The notes below the pieces were generated by a model. The model was not told the origin of the DNA, did not search any database, and saw nothing but the letters and a program-made list of their open reading frames with translations. DNA of 64,000 nucleotides from Certhia americana (taxonomy: Eukaryota; Chordata; Aves; Passeriformes; Certhiidae): positions 1,098,908 through 1,162,907 of the forward strand of contig JAGMWU010000029.1 of the NCBI GenBank assembly GCA_018697195.1, given 5' to 3'. The translations under genes were made by a program, and so were the position numbers. This document shows positions 40,201 to 55,200 of the stretch, piece after piece; the stretch's first letter is position 1, and the number at the start of each line of letters is the position of its first letter.

Positions 40201-43200
40201 CAATTCTCCCATTTCTCAGCACCCAGAACTGCCCTCCTAGCCTACCCAGACACTTTTTGGGTCCAACATCAGACTGACACATGAGAGTTTGGGCACCAAG
40301 GAGGCTCAAATCCCTGGCAATACCTTCACAATTTCTCCTCCTTCCACCTCCATGAGCTTCCTGAGGTTGTGGGCGATGTTGTGGGAGTTGGAACGCCAGT
40401 TCAGCAAACCCAGCAGGTCAACTGCAAGGGCACAAAACAGCAATCAGCAATTACAGTTCACTGCTGACTGAATGGCTGCTGAGCAGCCCGCAGCAAGGCT
40501 GGGGGGTTATTTTTAGAGTCAGTGCACAAGGAAAAGTCACCCTGAGGTACAGAATGTTACCCTGAGGTACTTCTTTTGTCTTGGCAAAACAGCAAAGCTC
40601 TGCTATAAATGGAAACCTGGCTGCCATCTGATAACACATTTGGAGACCAGTTTGCAGGTTTCTTTATGGACTCAAGAGCAAGTATCTCAAGCCAGGAATT
40701 TTATTGAAGTGCATAACTTAGTCCAGGAGCCTTCCAGAGCTACTTGAAGTCTCCCATCATTTACCAGCACAGACTGGACTCATTCACATATCACTCTTCA
40801 TTTTGAACCCTTTAGCAACACGGCAGAGTTAATGCACATCATCACCCTGGAGAGCTTAGTCCTAACTGCTGCTCCCTTAACAGGCAGAGGAAAGAAGGCA
40901 ATTAACCTTAAAGGTTTAAAATTCTGACAAAACACACACTGTGACTGACCAGTGACATTTCCACACGTGCCAACAAACTTGCTGAGTTTAACATTGGCAG
41001 TCTGGTTCAAATATTTGTGTTAAAGGGTTTCACAAACATTCTGGAAGATTGTTCTGGCAGCCTGATGGGACAGGGCTGCCACTGACAAATGGGTAGCAAA
41101 ATGAAAGTTGAAGCTCTCTGCCCAGACATAAAAACCTGCCTGAAGAAAATGCCCTCTGCATTTCAGAGCCCGAGCACAAGCCCTACCATTCTGGGTGAGT
41201 TTGGTGGAGCAGATGACAGTGGCAATCTGGAAACTGTCTTTTGTGGTGTCCTTTGTGGGGGTGAAGTTGGTCAGAGGGTGCAGGTTTTTCCCTGAGGGAG
41301 CCTCCTTCTCCTCCATCTCTGTTTTGGTGCAAGGAAGAGTCAAATAACTCTTGGCATCTTCCATTTTCTTGTTGTCACCCTGTTGGTTGGACACAGCAGA
41401 GAGAAGGGTCATGTCCCACAGTGACAGCCAGAATGGGTTTGAAACACTTTTTCATCTCTATCTTTTTTGAGTTTCTAATTTCAGGGATAAGTTGCCCATA
41501 CTGCAAATGAACTGAGCTATTTCCAAAGCCACAAGAGTTTAGGAGGATTTCCCACTCCACACACATTTTGTAGCATTCTACTGCTTGGAAAATCAGCTAG
41601 GAGAGAGTTTTGATGAGTTGAACATGAGACAAGGCTGGAAACGCCCAGGTTACCTTGTAAACAATCAAATTGTGCTTGCCATCCTGCAGAGTTGTTCCAT
41701 CTGCATTCATCAGCTTCACAAAGCCCATGCCAAAAGCTCTCTCAGACCTATCCCTGGCTGCAAACAGGAGAAATCTTCATTAGCAATTGTCTTATTCACG
41801 TCCCCACAATTGAAAATGCAGCCCTCTAACCTCATCAGCAGCTTTATTTAATAGCTAACTGCAGCTACATCAACACATCCTCCTGGAGCATCTCCCACAC
41901 ACAGTTTTAGGGTTTTTTGTGTTGACAGATAGACAGATTAATGGTTGGACTTCTTGATCTTCCAGGTCTTTTCTAACCTTAACAATTCAATGATCCTCTG
42001 ATAGAGAATTCTATAGATATTTTTGACTGGGATGTGGGTTTGTGAGCTGTGGATGTGGGAGGCTAAGCCTCACATTATCGATCTCATTTCAGGGCCCTGA
42101 AGTGATTTGATGGAACTTCTGGCTTTAACTCTCTCATTAGTCTTTCATTAACCTAATTAGAAATCATCCTATAGGAAGATCATTAGAAGCCCAACAGGCC
42201 TTGCAGTGGATTTTGTGAAATAAATTAAAAGCAACGCCCTACACTGAGAAGCCAAAGCAGTAGCAAACATTGGTAATTGTCTTTTAGGGGAATAGAATGT
42301 TGCTCCTTATAAAATTTCAGTTTCAGGACAAAATCAGCACCAAACTTTGGGCACAAAATTTTGAATGATTTTTTGTTTTTTTCGATTCCCACAGAACTGG
42401 GAATAAACTGAGCAAGAAAAAAATCTGCAACACTTTGAATAAGCAGAAATGCAAGTTCTACACTCAGTGGGAGTGCGAGGAGCCCAGTAATCCTGCAGGT
42501 GTCCCTTCCTGGTACTCACATTCCTGGGACGAGCGGTGACGGAATGTGAACCTCAAGTGGCAGCGACTGACTTCTTCTATAGCAATGGCCACCTGCATGG
42601 GAGAGCAGGATGAAAACACAGCATTTTCCCTGTCCCCAGCCACTCCCCAGCACATTCTGGTGCTGATGCAGCTGCTGGTTTTACATCAGTCCTGGTTTGT
42701 ACACAGAGGAAGAAGACAGGTAATGACACAGCCCATACCTTGACGGTCTCATACCAGCAGGGCTGCTTGACCTGGTAATAAACCACAGATTTGTATTCTG
42801 AGACTCCCTCGTAGCCAGCCCCGGGGTGGATGGCTTTCTTTGGACAAAACACAAAGAATGGGGGGGAAAAAGGTAAATATAGAGTACTTTGGGTGGTAAA
42901 TCTTCAGAGAGAGTCAGAGGCTGTCCTACCTCCTGCAGGTTCCCGTCCTCGTCGTGCACAGACATGGTGACCTCAACGTTCTTGGGAGTTTTCTTCTTGC
43001 CTTTGTCAAACTCCCCTTGGATCAGGGTGACGTAGATGTCATTCCGGACATCACCTGCAATTCCCAGTGTTCAGTGAGCTGGTTTCTCATTCCCAGCGTG
43101 ACAGGTTAACATTTAACACCCTTGGGTACCATGTTATACTAATTTTCCTCTTAGACATTAATTAACAACAGCACCATCACACCATTTTTATCTCTATTTC

Positions 43201-46200
43201 AAATTACACAAAATCTTCTAAAACGAACCATTTTCCTTTCCACAAACCTCTGTCCTTTTGTTTTATGTTTTGTTTAATGTTTTTATTTTAATGAGCTTTC
43301 TAGTTAAGTCTACTTGGAATGGGTGGGTTAATGTGGCTCAGTCGTGGGTTTTGTTGCCATATGCAACAAAAATTCCTTTGACTAAAGAGACATTTTCTTC
43401 CAAAAGTTCCATAAACCATGACTTTGCCATAAGAAAGGAAACCCATGTTTTCAACTCCTTGTGACAAAAAATAAGAAAATAACCTAGAAATCTGAAGAAA
43501 AATAAAAAGTTTTCAGATAAAAATAAGTATTTTTTATTAAAAATAAATGTTTTTGTGACAGAAATGCTATAATTTCTTTCTAGAAGAAATTCTAGGCTCT
43601 TTCACTCTGGAATGTAGAAGCACACAGGACCTACCAGGAAGGATGATCTCAGGGAACCCCATTTTTCGAGCCACTGCAGTGGATCTGTCTACAAGGTGGG
43701 AAAAATCCTTCTGAACCTGAGCCAGATCCCCAGGGAGAAGCTTCAGGGAGACCCAGAGACCTAAGAAAAGGGAGATGACACTTGTTTACTGAAAACAAAA
43801 AGGTACAAACCCATGCAATTTAGGCCTGTGCTTTCAAAAAATCTGTGTTTTCATGAAAACTCAATGTCCTTATCCGGTACTCTCTTGCCCAGTCCTCCAT
43901 GTCCCTGAATTTGAGTAAGACTTTGCTGGGCAAGAAGATTCTTTGAAGTAACCCCCAAATTTTCAGAGATGAATCTCAAGTGTCTTTGAGCCAAGGAAGA
44001 CCAGAATAATCTGGGATAATGCGATTTAACCCTAAAGACATTTGGGACATGCAGCCACGTCCACTGACAAATATTTCATGTCCATAAAACACTGTTATTT
44101 TAAAAGTGCTAAAAAAAATTGACCTTAAACCAATGACTAGCAAGCTAGGAGCTGTTCTCATTCAAGTTTTGCCTGGTTTTATCTGGATTTTAGCTCTGTG
44201 CCTGATGTGTAACAAAGGGACAAAGTGACAGCCATGGCAAAGACCAAGAAGGGATTAAACTCCACTAAACCTTGATCTCTAGACTTTCACCACTCATTTA
44301 TTCCCCTGGGAACCTCCCCCAGTTGCTGTTCCCCCCAGGCTGCACCTTGGCCTTTGTGGTTGACCTCCTTGGCAGCGATGACTTTGTTGAAGACCGAGGT
44401 GAGTGGCTCGTTCTCACCAATGACATGGGAGGTGATCAGGGGGGACATGATGAGCTGGCGCTGCCTGATGTAGGTTTCCATGGCAATCCTGTGCAGGAGG
44501 GCCACAAAAATGGGATCAGGAATTGGGAGAGACCGACCACAGACAAGGAGAGGGCTGGCCAACAGCCGGCTGTTTTCCAAATGAATCTGGGGTTTCTAAA
44601 GAATTCCATGGGGATTTTCATTCCCTCACCTGCACAAAATCCATTTAAACCTTCACAGTAAGAAATGCATCTTATCCCTCAGGCCTAAGGTAAGTAACAC
44701 TGACCTCAGGATTTAAGCCCTGACTTCAGGTTTGCCTCAGAGCTGTTCCTGTGCAGATTAACTATTGGTAAACTAATATAAATTAATATGAATTAATGCC
44801 TGCTGTTTCACTGCCTAAGTGATGAACCCATCCCTAGTGACAAACAAGACTATTGAGGTTTGGATCTTGATGCTGACTTCACGCCTGTGCCCACATCATC
44901 AGTAATGAGGGAGAAACAAGGGAAAAAAACCCAAACCAACAAAACAAAAAACTAATCAGACAAACAAGAAAATCAAACCTCAAATCAAAACAATCAAAAA
45001 ATGAAAAAGCAAACCAAAACCCCCTGAACAAATGAAAAATAACCAATCAAATCCACCAAAAAATAATTAAAAAAAAAGTAGCAGACTAACATTATTCTGC
45101 AAAGGGAAAGACACCCTTCCAAGCCCTGAAAGGGCAGGGGAACAAACCCAAATCTCCCCTGAAAATACCCTGTAATAACAAATGGCTGCAGCCAATGCTT
45201 TGCTATATTTAGGGCTGTAACAACAAGGCTGGGTCTACTCAGACAAGCTCCATTTTTGTTCCTCTAACGTGCCAAAAAAAGTGAGCAATCAGTGCAGGCA
45301 GAACAAACACACAAGTCTAACTCTCAGTGCAGAAATGCAGAACTCATTGGGGCTGGAATTTCTTCCCTGGGAAGAGGGAGAAATCCCTTCCCTATGACTG
45401 ACCCCGACCAGGAAATGTGGGAAGGGAGGGGCAGCACAGAGGGTTCCACACAGCACTGACAAAAAGCTGTGTCTCTGCTCCATATCTCTGAAAAATCCTG
45501 CCTGTCAACTCCCCAAAAATTTTGGAAGTCCCAGACCCCACAACATTATTTTGCTCTGTGCATCTCTTCCTCGCCCCACAGGTACCCAGAAATTCCAATT
45601 TGAATGGAAATTGGAAATGCCAAAGTTCCCAAGCAATTGAGTCTGTCACAGAGTCATGAAAACCAAGGGGAACAAAGGCTCCTGAGGGTTGACAAAAACC
45701 CCTCCCTGCAAAGAGCTGACTGCTGCTATCAGCTGATCTATTTGTAGAGCCCCTGGGGCTCTGCCAGGCTCCCAGACAGATCAGTCCTTCCCCAAAGGAT
45801 TCCTGCTTTAGCCAGAGGTGGGGTGAGCTCTGGAGCCCAGTACTCACTGCTGGAAGGGGATAAAATGCTGCTTTTCCTCGTCGTCCACCTTCCCGTGGAT
45901 GATGTCAGTGATGTCCATCACTGCAACGACACCAGAGCATCACTCAGAGCTGCCAAGAACCCAGAGAGAGCTTTTCTATCTCGGAATGGATACAACAAGG
46001 GGTTATTTTGGGCCAGCATCACTCCAAACAAACAAGGGCTCTGAGCGACTTGGGATAGTGGAAGGAGTCTGGGCCATGGCAGGGATGGAACTGCATGAGA
46101 TTTAAGGTTATTTCCAACCCCCAAAAAATCTGGGATTCTGTAACAGAAATGAAGGGCATCACTCTCATTTTAACTTTTTTAAAAGCACATTCACACTGAT

Positions 46201-49200
46201 GTGCAGGTCAGCCCACAGCAGTGAGTGTGAATAAACTGAATACAGTCCAGTAAAATACTTTGATAAAATACACCCTCTGAGAAAAGACTGGGGCATTTTA
46301 AGGCAAGGAAATTCCACTTATACTCAAAATCTGCTTCTGTGGAAATTGATTTCCATCAAGGATTTCAAGCAAGCCCTTTCACAAGAAATCCTAAGAATAA
46401 AATAAGAATAGGTAGCCTGGTTCACCAAGGCTCCTTTAAAATCTCCAGCTTTATCCTATGAGTCCTGAGGAGCAAATCCCACTTTGATAAGGCCCTGATA
46501 AGTCTGCTGCAGCCGTGGCAGCCTGTTATCTTTATGTTAGGTGACAAAAGCGAGCAGTGACAGTGTTTGATTTCCAGCTACAAGCTTCTTTAAAGGAGGG
46601 ACAATTTATACACTCTGGAACAGAGAGGCTGGCCCTGGCAGCTCCCAGGCTGTGCTGGCATTTACAGCACACAGTTCCCAGTTCCCAGTCCCATGTCTCA
46701 GTCCCCCAGTGGGTTTACTGCGCCATGCTGGTGTCCCCAGGGACACAGTCCCCACCTGCCACACCGAAGGGCCTGCGGAGTCCGCAGGTGTGCTTCTTGC
46801 CATCCTTCAGTTCCATGTGCCCCACCCGCACAATCTGGCACACCAGGCTGATCCTGGGCCTGATCAGGTCAGAACTGCTCAAGTCCTAAAAGAGAGTTAA
46901 AATCAAGTTCGATCAATGTCCTTTCTGAGTGCAAAAGAGGACAGAAGGTGAGAGGGAGGACAGGAGAGAGAGAGTGAGACAGGAGAAAGGGGTTTTGTTT
47001 GGTTATATATACACAGGTAAAAATTGCAGCCTTCTGGATCTGCAGGGAGACCATGAGGAGGATGGAGACATTTTTAGTACCAGGACAGAGGGAATGGCTT
47101 CCCACTGCCACAGGGCAGGGATAGATTGAGATGGGATACTGGGGAGAAATCCTTCCCTGTGAGGGTGGGGAGGAATTGGGATGGAATTCCCAGAAGAGCT
47201 GTGGTTTCTCTGGATCCCTGGAAGTGTCCAAGGCCAGTTGGAGCACCCTGGGGCAGGGGGAGGTGTCCCTGCCCATGGCAGGGGTAGCACTGGATGGGAT
47301 TCAGGTCCCTCCCAATCTGCTCTGGGATTCTCTGAACTTACAGTAAACACTGCTTGGAGGTTGTTCAGTTTCTCAATTTCTTTAGGCATCCCATTGCTGC
47401 CCCAACGAACCAGGTAATTTTCACTGCAAAGAAAGGGAAAAACCCTAAATTTTAACAAATCAACACCAAACATCTCCATTTCTTGGCAAAAGCCCCAAAG
47501 CATTTTGATCTTTTAGGCATATTTGTCTAATCTCTTTTATCCCAAAATGCCTCTGAAGTGACTCACTTACTAGAGGCAGGATGGGGTGAGCCCTGGCAGC
47601 TGCTTCTCTGGACAATTCCTACTGCATGGCCACACCTGATAACTGCAGTGATGGACACAGAGTGTTCCTGACACGGAACTGCCTCCCTGATAAAGCTCCT
47701 CATATCCTGCCCAACTCTTCAGATGTGAACTGGCACTGACTGGACAGCAAACACCATTTAAATCCATGATTTACTGGAAAACAATTAATAAAATGCTTAA
47801 CCAAGGCTTGCAGCCAGAGCAGGTAAAATTAAGAATATAAAAAGACAATGTGGGATCCAAGAAATACCCAGCTTCAGGAGGGACAGGGCTTGGACTTCCT
47901 ATATCTCTGAAGTTTATTTCAAAGTAATCTGAATTAATTTTCCCCCATTGGGGTAGCAACCAACAGAACTGGAAAACATATGTTGGATCTCTCTTTCTAA
48001 CCCACTGACTTCTTCAGGATGATCACTCTGATGACTAAATTGCTTAAGAACCTGATGAATTTGGAGAGGTCAGGGTCATAGAGGCTCATCAGCAGCTCTG
48101 CATCTTCCCCAATGTTGCAGACAAAGTTCTTGAAGTTCACATAGAGGCTGTAGGTGTGTGTGGAGTTGAATATCGGCTGCCCCCGGATGTCCAAACTCTG
48201 CTGCAGGGACTGCAAAGAATTTCATATTTCCATTACATTTTATATTTCCACTACAAACAAACACAAGAGAATTTAATTCTGCTACCAAATGAGAACAACA
48301 TTAAGAGAAATATAAAAACACAGTGGGCACAAAACCCCAGGGACACCAGAGGTACCTTCTCCTCCTGGATCCTCTCATCAATCCTCTTGGATGCAGTTTC
48401 ATGGGCCTTGAAGAGGGAGATTGTGCTGGTCTCATCTGGATCCAGGATGTTCCCGTTGTCATCTCGGACAACTAGGTCCAGACCCAGGATCCTGGACAGG
48501 CCCAGAAGACAAAAATAATACCAGAATGTGGGAGCACCAAAGATCAAATCACTGCCTGGGGCTGCCAGTGCTCAACATCCCACTCCTTGGAATAACCTCA
48601 TTCACTGTTGGTTTTCCTGCCTTAAAAAACTTCTCTCTTGCATTTTTACCATTAAAGGGAGAAGGAATTAGGCAGGTAACTCCATCCTAAGATGACATCT
48701 CCCTTATTCCTACTTAAATGGCTTTGTTTCAAAGGTGGATGAATATCTACCAAGCTCACATTATTCTTTGCCATAAGATGCTTCTTCACTTATTGGACCT
48801 GAATCATAGCTGACAGGCAGATAAATGAATTCTGGACACTGCCAACTACTGAGGGCTGAAGTGTCTATGGAATCTTGCCCCTCAGCTGCTGATAAAGCAG
48901 AGCACTTCCCCACCAGCATCCAAATCCAGGCACAAACTGTGCTCCAAAGGAAAGGCCACCACGTGCCAGGATTTGTGCAAAATTAAAAGCAGAGAATTCC
49001 TGCCAAGGCACAGAGAGATCTGTGGCACATCAAGAACCCACTGCTCCATGTCCACCTGCCAGGTGGCCGTGCTGTTGTGCAGACTCGAAGTTGCCAATTC
49101 ACTCTTCCCAAGGGAAAAGATCAGCCTAATTCAGTGCCTGGTTTTACATTAATAGCCTTCCTGGGGTTTGGGAGCCTCCCCTGCCCTCCAGGTGGAGTTT

Positions 49201-52200
49201 GGAGCTCACCTGTTGCCATAGTCAATCTTGGCAGTGACTTTTTTCTTGAGCTCAGCCAGTTCATCCTTGGGCAGGGTCCCAGAGAGGATTTGGGATCTCC
49301 ACTCTATCAGGCTGTAAGTGAGCTGCTGGACATGCCTGAACTGCGTGGTTTTGTTGTTCTGAGACAAAAAATGGGCAATTTTAATCAAGGAAAACTGGAA
49401 ACCTTAGCTCAGCAACCCTTTTGAAATGTGTGCAGCTGCAGAACCACACAAGTTTTATTTAACTAAAAATACCTGGCACTTTGTGACACCACAAGATCAG
49501 AGCCATGCAGTAATTCTGCAGCACTTGGCAATGCCAAGGTTTAAGTGCCTTTAAGATCTTTAAGTGTCTTTAAGGGTTTCACCTTTCCCTGGGACATTAT
49601 TTCAGAAAAACATCACCCACTAAAAATAGATCTCTGGTGCTTTCTAGCACTTCCAGACTGCTCTGATAGAGGCTTTTTATAAAGGGACAGAGAAATTATG
49701 CTAAAGGACCACAACTGAACAAGGACACCGAACTAGACATCAAAACCTGCCTGGTGAAGAGTCTCTTCCTGCCACTCCTTCTGTTATCATCTCTAATTAA
49801 TGAAAATACTTCCCATCCCCTTTACTGGTTCCACCCTCATAAAATCAGTTCCATCCCCACACCTTGTTCCTGCACCTCCAAGCTCCAAGGCTGTAATTAA
49901 ACATGGATATGTGGCAACTCACCCTGTTTGTGGCAATATGTGCTTAGATAAGTAAATAAGCTATTAGAAGTGTCAAGGAAGACATTTAAACCATTAAAAA
50001 GGGAGTCCAGGCTTCACTCTCTCTGCCACCACAGTGGGGCAGTTCTTGGGAGGATTCTGACTCTTTTCACAGGGAAATGCCACAGATTAGGAGTTACTGG
50101 GAGAGTGATGAGGTTATTCAGCTCCAAAGGAAAAAATTAAGCTTAATTCAGTGCCTGGTTTTTGCATCAAGAGCCTTCCCTGGGGTTTAAGAGTCCAAGG
50201 CCCAGGAGTTTGGTTTGGGTCACATCTCTCCCTCAGCCAGTGGCCCCCTTCTGGTGCTCACTGGGGTCTGGCTGGGCTGGAGCTGTTCATGGTGAGCTAC
50301 AAAGCCCCCCACAGCACAAAAATTGCATTTCCCCATTCTCATCTCTGCAAGGAACAGGAATGATATCAACTACTCATATTCCCCTCAAATTTAAATGCGT
50401 GAAAACAATCCTTCCTTTGATATGGGTGAACACCAAGGTGATGACAGGGGCTACTTGAGTTTTTGGCTCTATAGAAAGGATGCTTAAGATATATTTAATA
50501 AACAAAGAAAAAATACGTTCTTGTCTAAAAAGTTTGCAAAGAAAAGGTAATTTTTGTGGATTTTCAGAGCAGACCTCAATTTGACCTGAGTTATCTCCAC
50601 AGCTAATTCCTATTAACTAAACCAATTAAAAACTCTCCCCATTTTTGTATTTATTTTGCAGTGGAGATAAAGCCACTGCTGCAATGAAACCCACAGAAAT
50701 TGAAGAAGTGAAATTAGATGCTGCCAAAATCAAAATCCCCTGATGTTTCCTTTTTCTCCTCAAATGCCTCCTTCCTCCTTTAGTTTTTTTTTTTTTAATA
50801 CTTTTAATACATACTGCAGGGAAAATAAAATAAACTCAAATCCATTTTAAACCACAACATTTTCCAAACCTATTTTAAGACTTATAGTGGTTAAGCAAAG
50901 CAGCATGAAAGTTTCTGCTTGTTAAAAAAACAGATTCTGAGGTTGGGATCTTTAAGTTATTCAGAAATAAAAAATGCCACTAACAAAACTCTCTTTTCAC
51001 ACAGTAATACCATCGCACAGAGCTTCTCATTAAATTGAGAAGGTGGAACAAATTCTTGTGGTTTCGTGGCACACAAACACAATGTATTTGTGGCCTGTGA
51101 AATTTCCAATAGGAAAACTTACTCTGGGTGCACTGGGTGATTAGAGCTCATTAAACTCCCTCTTCTTAATTAAAGCATTGGAGTACATTTTATGCACACT
51201 GAACTCGCTATTGCTCAGAGAAAAATCAAGTTTGACTCTTTAATGTGCCTTTAAAATAAAGCAACTCACTGTGGACTCATTTCTTTGAGCAAGAAGCACC
51301 AACTGCAGGACAACCCTCAAAGCCCTGCAGGCTTGTGACACTGCTGAAGTGACTCCTGTGGTCACGGGTTTAGGACATGAGAGCTCCCGACATGAGAGGC
51401 CTTGGATCAGCCAAGAAATTCCTTCTGTGGGGCAGCTCACGCTCTGTGACAGGACCCAGGGAATGGCTGGATTTTAGGGAAATGTTTTTGCCCCAGAGGG
51501 TGCTGCCCAGGCTCCCCAGGGAACAGTCCTGTCCCCAAGGAGTCTTTGGATACTGCTCCCAGGGATGCACAGAGGGGGATTTTGGGGTGTGTCTGTGCAG
51601 GGCCAGGGGCTGGATCAATGATCCCTTACAATCCAGGACATTCCATGATACGTTTTTTGACAAGTTATATCTCCTCCCACATCCCTGATTCTGTCCCTCT
51701 GCCTGTCCCTGTTTGGGCCAGGGACGCTCTGGGTGGGGAACAGCCAGTCCACGGAATTCCTACAACATTCCCAGCACAGCAAAGCTCACTCCTGCCCAAA
51801 GCTGTGTTCAAACTCCACAGTTTTGTGTACCCAGCTGGGTTTTCCTACCCTCATACAGGGCTGGCACAAGACAGGCAAAGCAGGGGCCTGGATTTCCCAG
51901 GTGAGCTGTGACTCCCAGCCAGGCTGGACATGGTGACAGCGTGACCTGTGACAGGCTCTGCTGGCCCAGGGCAGTGTCACCCACAGCTCCCTGAGCCCAG
52001 GGAACCCTCCAGCTCTGTCAGATCCCACATCTGACAGCAGAACACTCTGAGCCCCCAAACCCCGTTTCATCACTGAATTCTGCACCAGCCAGCGGCACAC
52101 AGTGCCCTGCACAGAGCCCAGGCTCAGCTCACCTGGGACAAACATCAGCCCCTGAGGAGAACTCACCACGTACAGCTTGTGCCAGATCACTGCCCACTCC

Positions 52201-55200
52201 CGCAGGGTGGACGTGAGCTCCTGACCAAGGGGCAGCTCACTGGGAATCACTGTTTCGTGTTGTCTGGAGAGAGAAAGGAGAAAATCAGAGAAAGGTTTCA
52301 CACTCAGGGTTAAAACTTAATGGAAAACACCCTTTTTGATAGATATATATATATATAAATGGAAATTCCAGAGCAATTGATTTTCACACAATTCACTCAC
52401 ACATGATGTCAAGACCCTTAAGCTGTTCTCAACACACACATCCACATTCATCATCCATTTTTAATGCAAAATGCTTCAAGCTCCTCTTATTCCCAGTGGA
52501 TCCGTTCCAAACCCAGGATAAAGAGACAGAAATTAAGTTTGGAAGAATTCCCACTTGCAATGGTAACAGTTATTTGAAAATAAAGAGTTTAAAAAAAAAG
52601 TGTTTTATAAAGTTCCTTCCTTTGCAGCCGCTGTTTCGCTGTCATTTAATGAGCACAGACCCAGCTCAAGGAATCCAACCAGGAGTCATTTCCTCCAGTG
52701 TTTTCCAGGACAGGAAGGAATCCACACTCCTGCTGGGGCCCTTGGCTGCCAGCAGGAGTCTGTTATGACTTGCAGGAGTCCCGAGAGGAGCTGGATGGAG
52801 TTGGACTGATCCCCCCCACTACTGACTTGTCCAGCAGAACTTCCTCAATTCTGCAAATCATCTCCTGCTGCCCCTACTCCCGACTGCTCTGCTTTGGCAG
52901 TGCTCTGAAAAATGGAATTATGCAGCACTAGTCCAGCACAGGAGGTACACCCTGAATTTGTGACAACCACAGCAACTTAGATTTGTTCTTTTTGGGTTTA
53001 AAGGGAATGAAATTTCCTGGGTTTTGCCACCAAAGAACTGCCAACCTACCCCCGGTCCTTCACGATGGCCTCTTTTAAATGGATATAAGTTTCTGGGAAG
53101 ATGCCCTAAAAATAAAGAGAGAAATGAAATAAATCAATCCTACTGTGGGATAGGATGTGACAAGAATGTATCTAACAAAACAGGGGAAAGGAGCAAGAAA
53201 TGTCCCAGTCTGCCAGGAAAGAAGGGCAGGGAAGAGCAGCAGGTTCCATTGGCAACTCAGAGAAGCTGATTCCTTGTTTTACTCTAATGAGTATAAAACA
53301 TCTTCCTGCAGGAAATGCTGAAAACTCCTAAAATCTATCAGTCATTGCCATGAAATATTCCCAGAGTCCTCTGTCAGGCTACCCTGTGCTCCCTAGAAAA
53401 GCTCCCACCACCAGCATCTGCAGAAATTCCCAAATTTTTGTTGTTACAGAGAAAACTTCTGGAAATGACGGAAACCTTTTCTGCTCCCTTTTCTCTCCAT
53501 TTTACCCCTAAAACCAAAGGCTGTGGGGGGTGTTATCACAGGAGAGGTGCCAGCATTCCTGAGGGAACCCAGATTTCCAGACAGCTTCCAGTCCAAGCTC
53601 CAACAGCTTGGCTGAGAGCCAGGGATGTGTAATTTCTGGAATACTTTCCAGTCAAAATTCTGATATTCTCATTAAATAGGACTAATGCTGGATGCACAGG
53701 TCCCAGAGCATCATGATAAAGCAATAAACTGGTGTACGGATATGGGAACAGGTAATTTTAGAAGTTCCAACTGCATTCCTCATGCTTCCAGTGGAGGAAT
53801 ACCCAACCCACGGTCCTGAACCTTCAGCTCAAGGTCATTGTTTTCTGTCACTGAGGACAGGACACTGTGGCGAGGATGCCACGGTTGCCTGATGTTAAGA
53901 CAAGAAATACATGAGTTTTCAGCACCAGATGGGGTCCGGCAAGGTGTGAAATTAAAATGAGAGTCATCCAAAAGTGCAGTCGTACCTTCTTGGATTTATT
54001 TCGCAGTGTGTATCCTCGGTACCAACCTGACAAAGCAAACACAGATATTTGGACGTAATTATTTTCTATTGATAGCAAATTAAACACAAATTGTAATTCT
54101 CTCTGCCTTTCTACTATGCCAATTTATTGATCTTCTCATTTGGGATCCACTCCTGGGAAGACACCTCTTTGTGTAGGAGCTGAGCTCTTTGCCCTGGCAC
54201 AAATCCTGTCTATCAATCTTACCTTGATAAGATCTAAAAATTGTAAGATAGGAGCAATAATTGTGTTGCCCAGGTCTCAGGAGAAAATGTCTCTGAGAGA
54301 ACAATTCTCCTCTCCTTGGCATCTGGGGTTTAACCAGGATTTCCATGGAATGGGTTGGGTTGGGAGGGATATTAAAGCCCATCCAAGGAGATTAAGTCCA
54401 GTTAAGTGGCAGCATCAAGAAGGCAAAGGGGTTTAAGGGAATAATCAGGTAAAGAAGAGAGGAGGGGAGACTGTTTTCTTTGGGTTTATTTTTATATTTT
54501 TTTGGTGGTATTATTGTTGGTCCCCCCATATTCCTGTATTTATCAAAGAAGGTTCCATAAAGAACCATGGATCTGACACCCCTCAACCATACATTAGACC
54601 TTAGAATGGTTTAATTCATATTTTATTGAGGATTTTTATGTGCATGTGGTTGTATTTCTATTTATTTATTTTCTGAAGTGCAGTTTTCTGCCCTTTCTCC
54701 AGCAATGGGGAAGTACCTCTACCTCACAAACTCCAATATTCCAGTAATAAGTTCGGAGGAAAGAAGAAATTCCATTTCTTTCCACAGGAGGAAAACAAGA
54801 TTATCCATTGCTCATGGAGCTATGGGTGAGGTCCTGGATTAGGGATGAGAAGATTTAGGTTCTATTTTTATCTAAGTTGTCATTAATTGAAGGGGAAAGC
54901 ACAAATTACTCAGGGTGGGAGACAAAGCTCACGGAATTTACCAGGAGGGATTTTGATCCCATTTGACACATTCAGCCCTTTGATAGCACAACTTCCTCCT
55001 GAAGGCCCCCTGGCCTTTCCCCCCCATTCCTGTAAAATATTTTGCAATCATTGCAGAAAAGCATGTTGGGCCTGATTGTGCAAAGCTGTTTCTGCAAGCA
55101 CCTCGTGCAACTTCTGCTGGAATTCTGTTCCCATTTTCAAGAACTTTATCCATCACTTTAACAGGAACATCAATCTTCGGGCAGCGGTCAATTAATTACA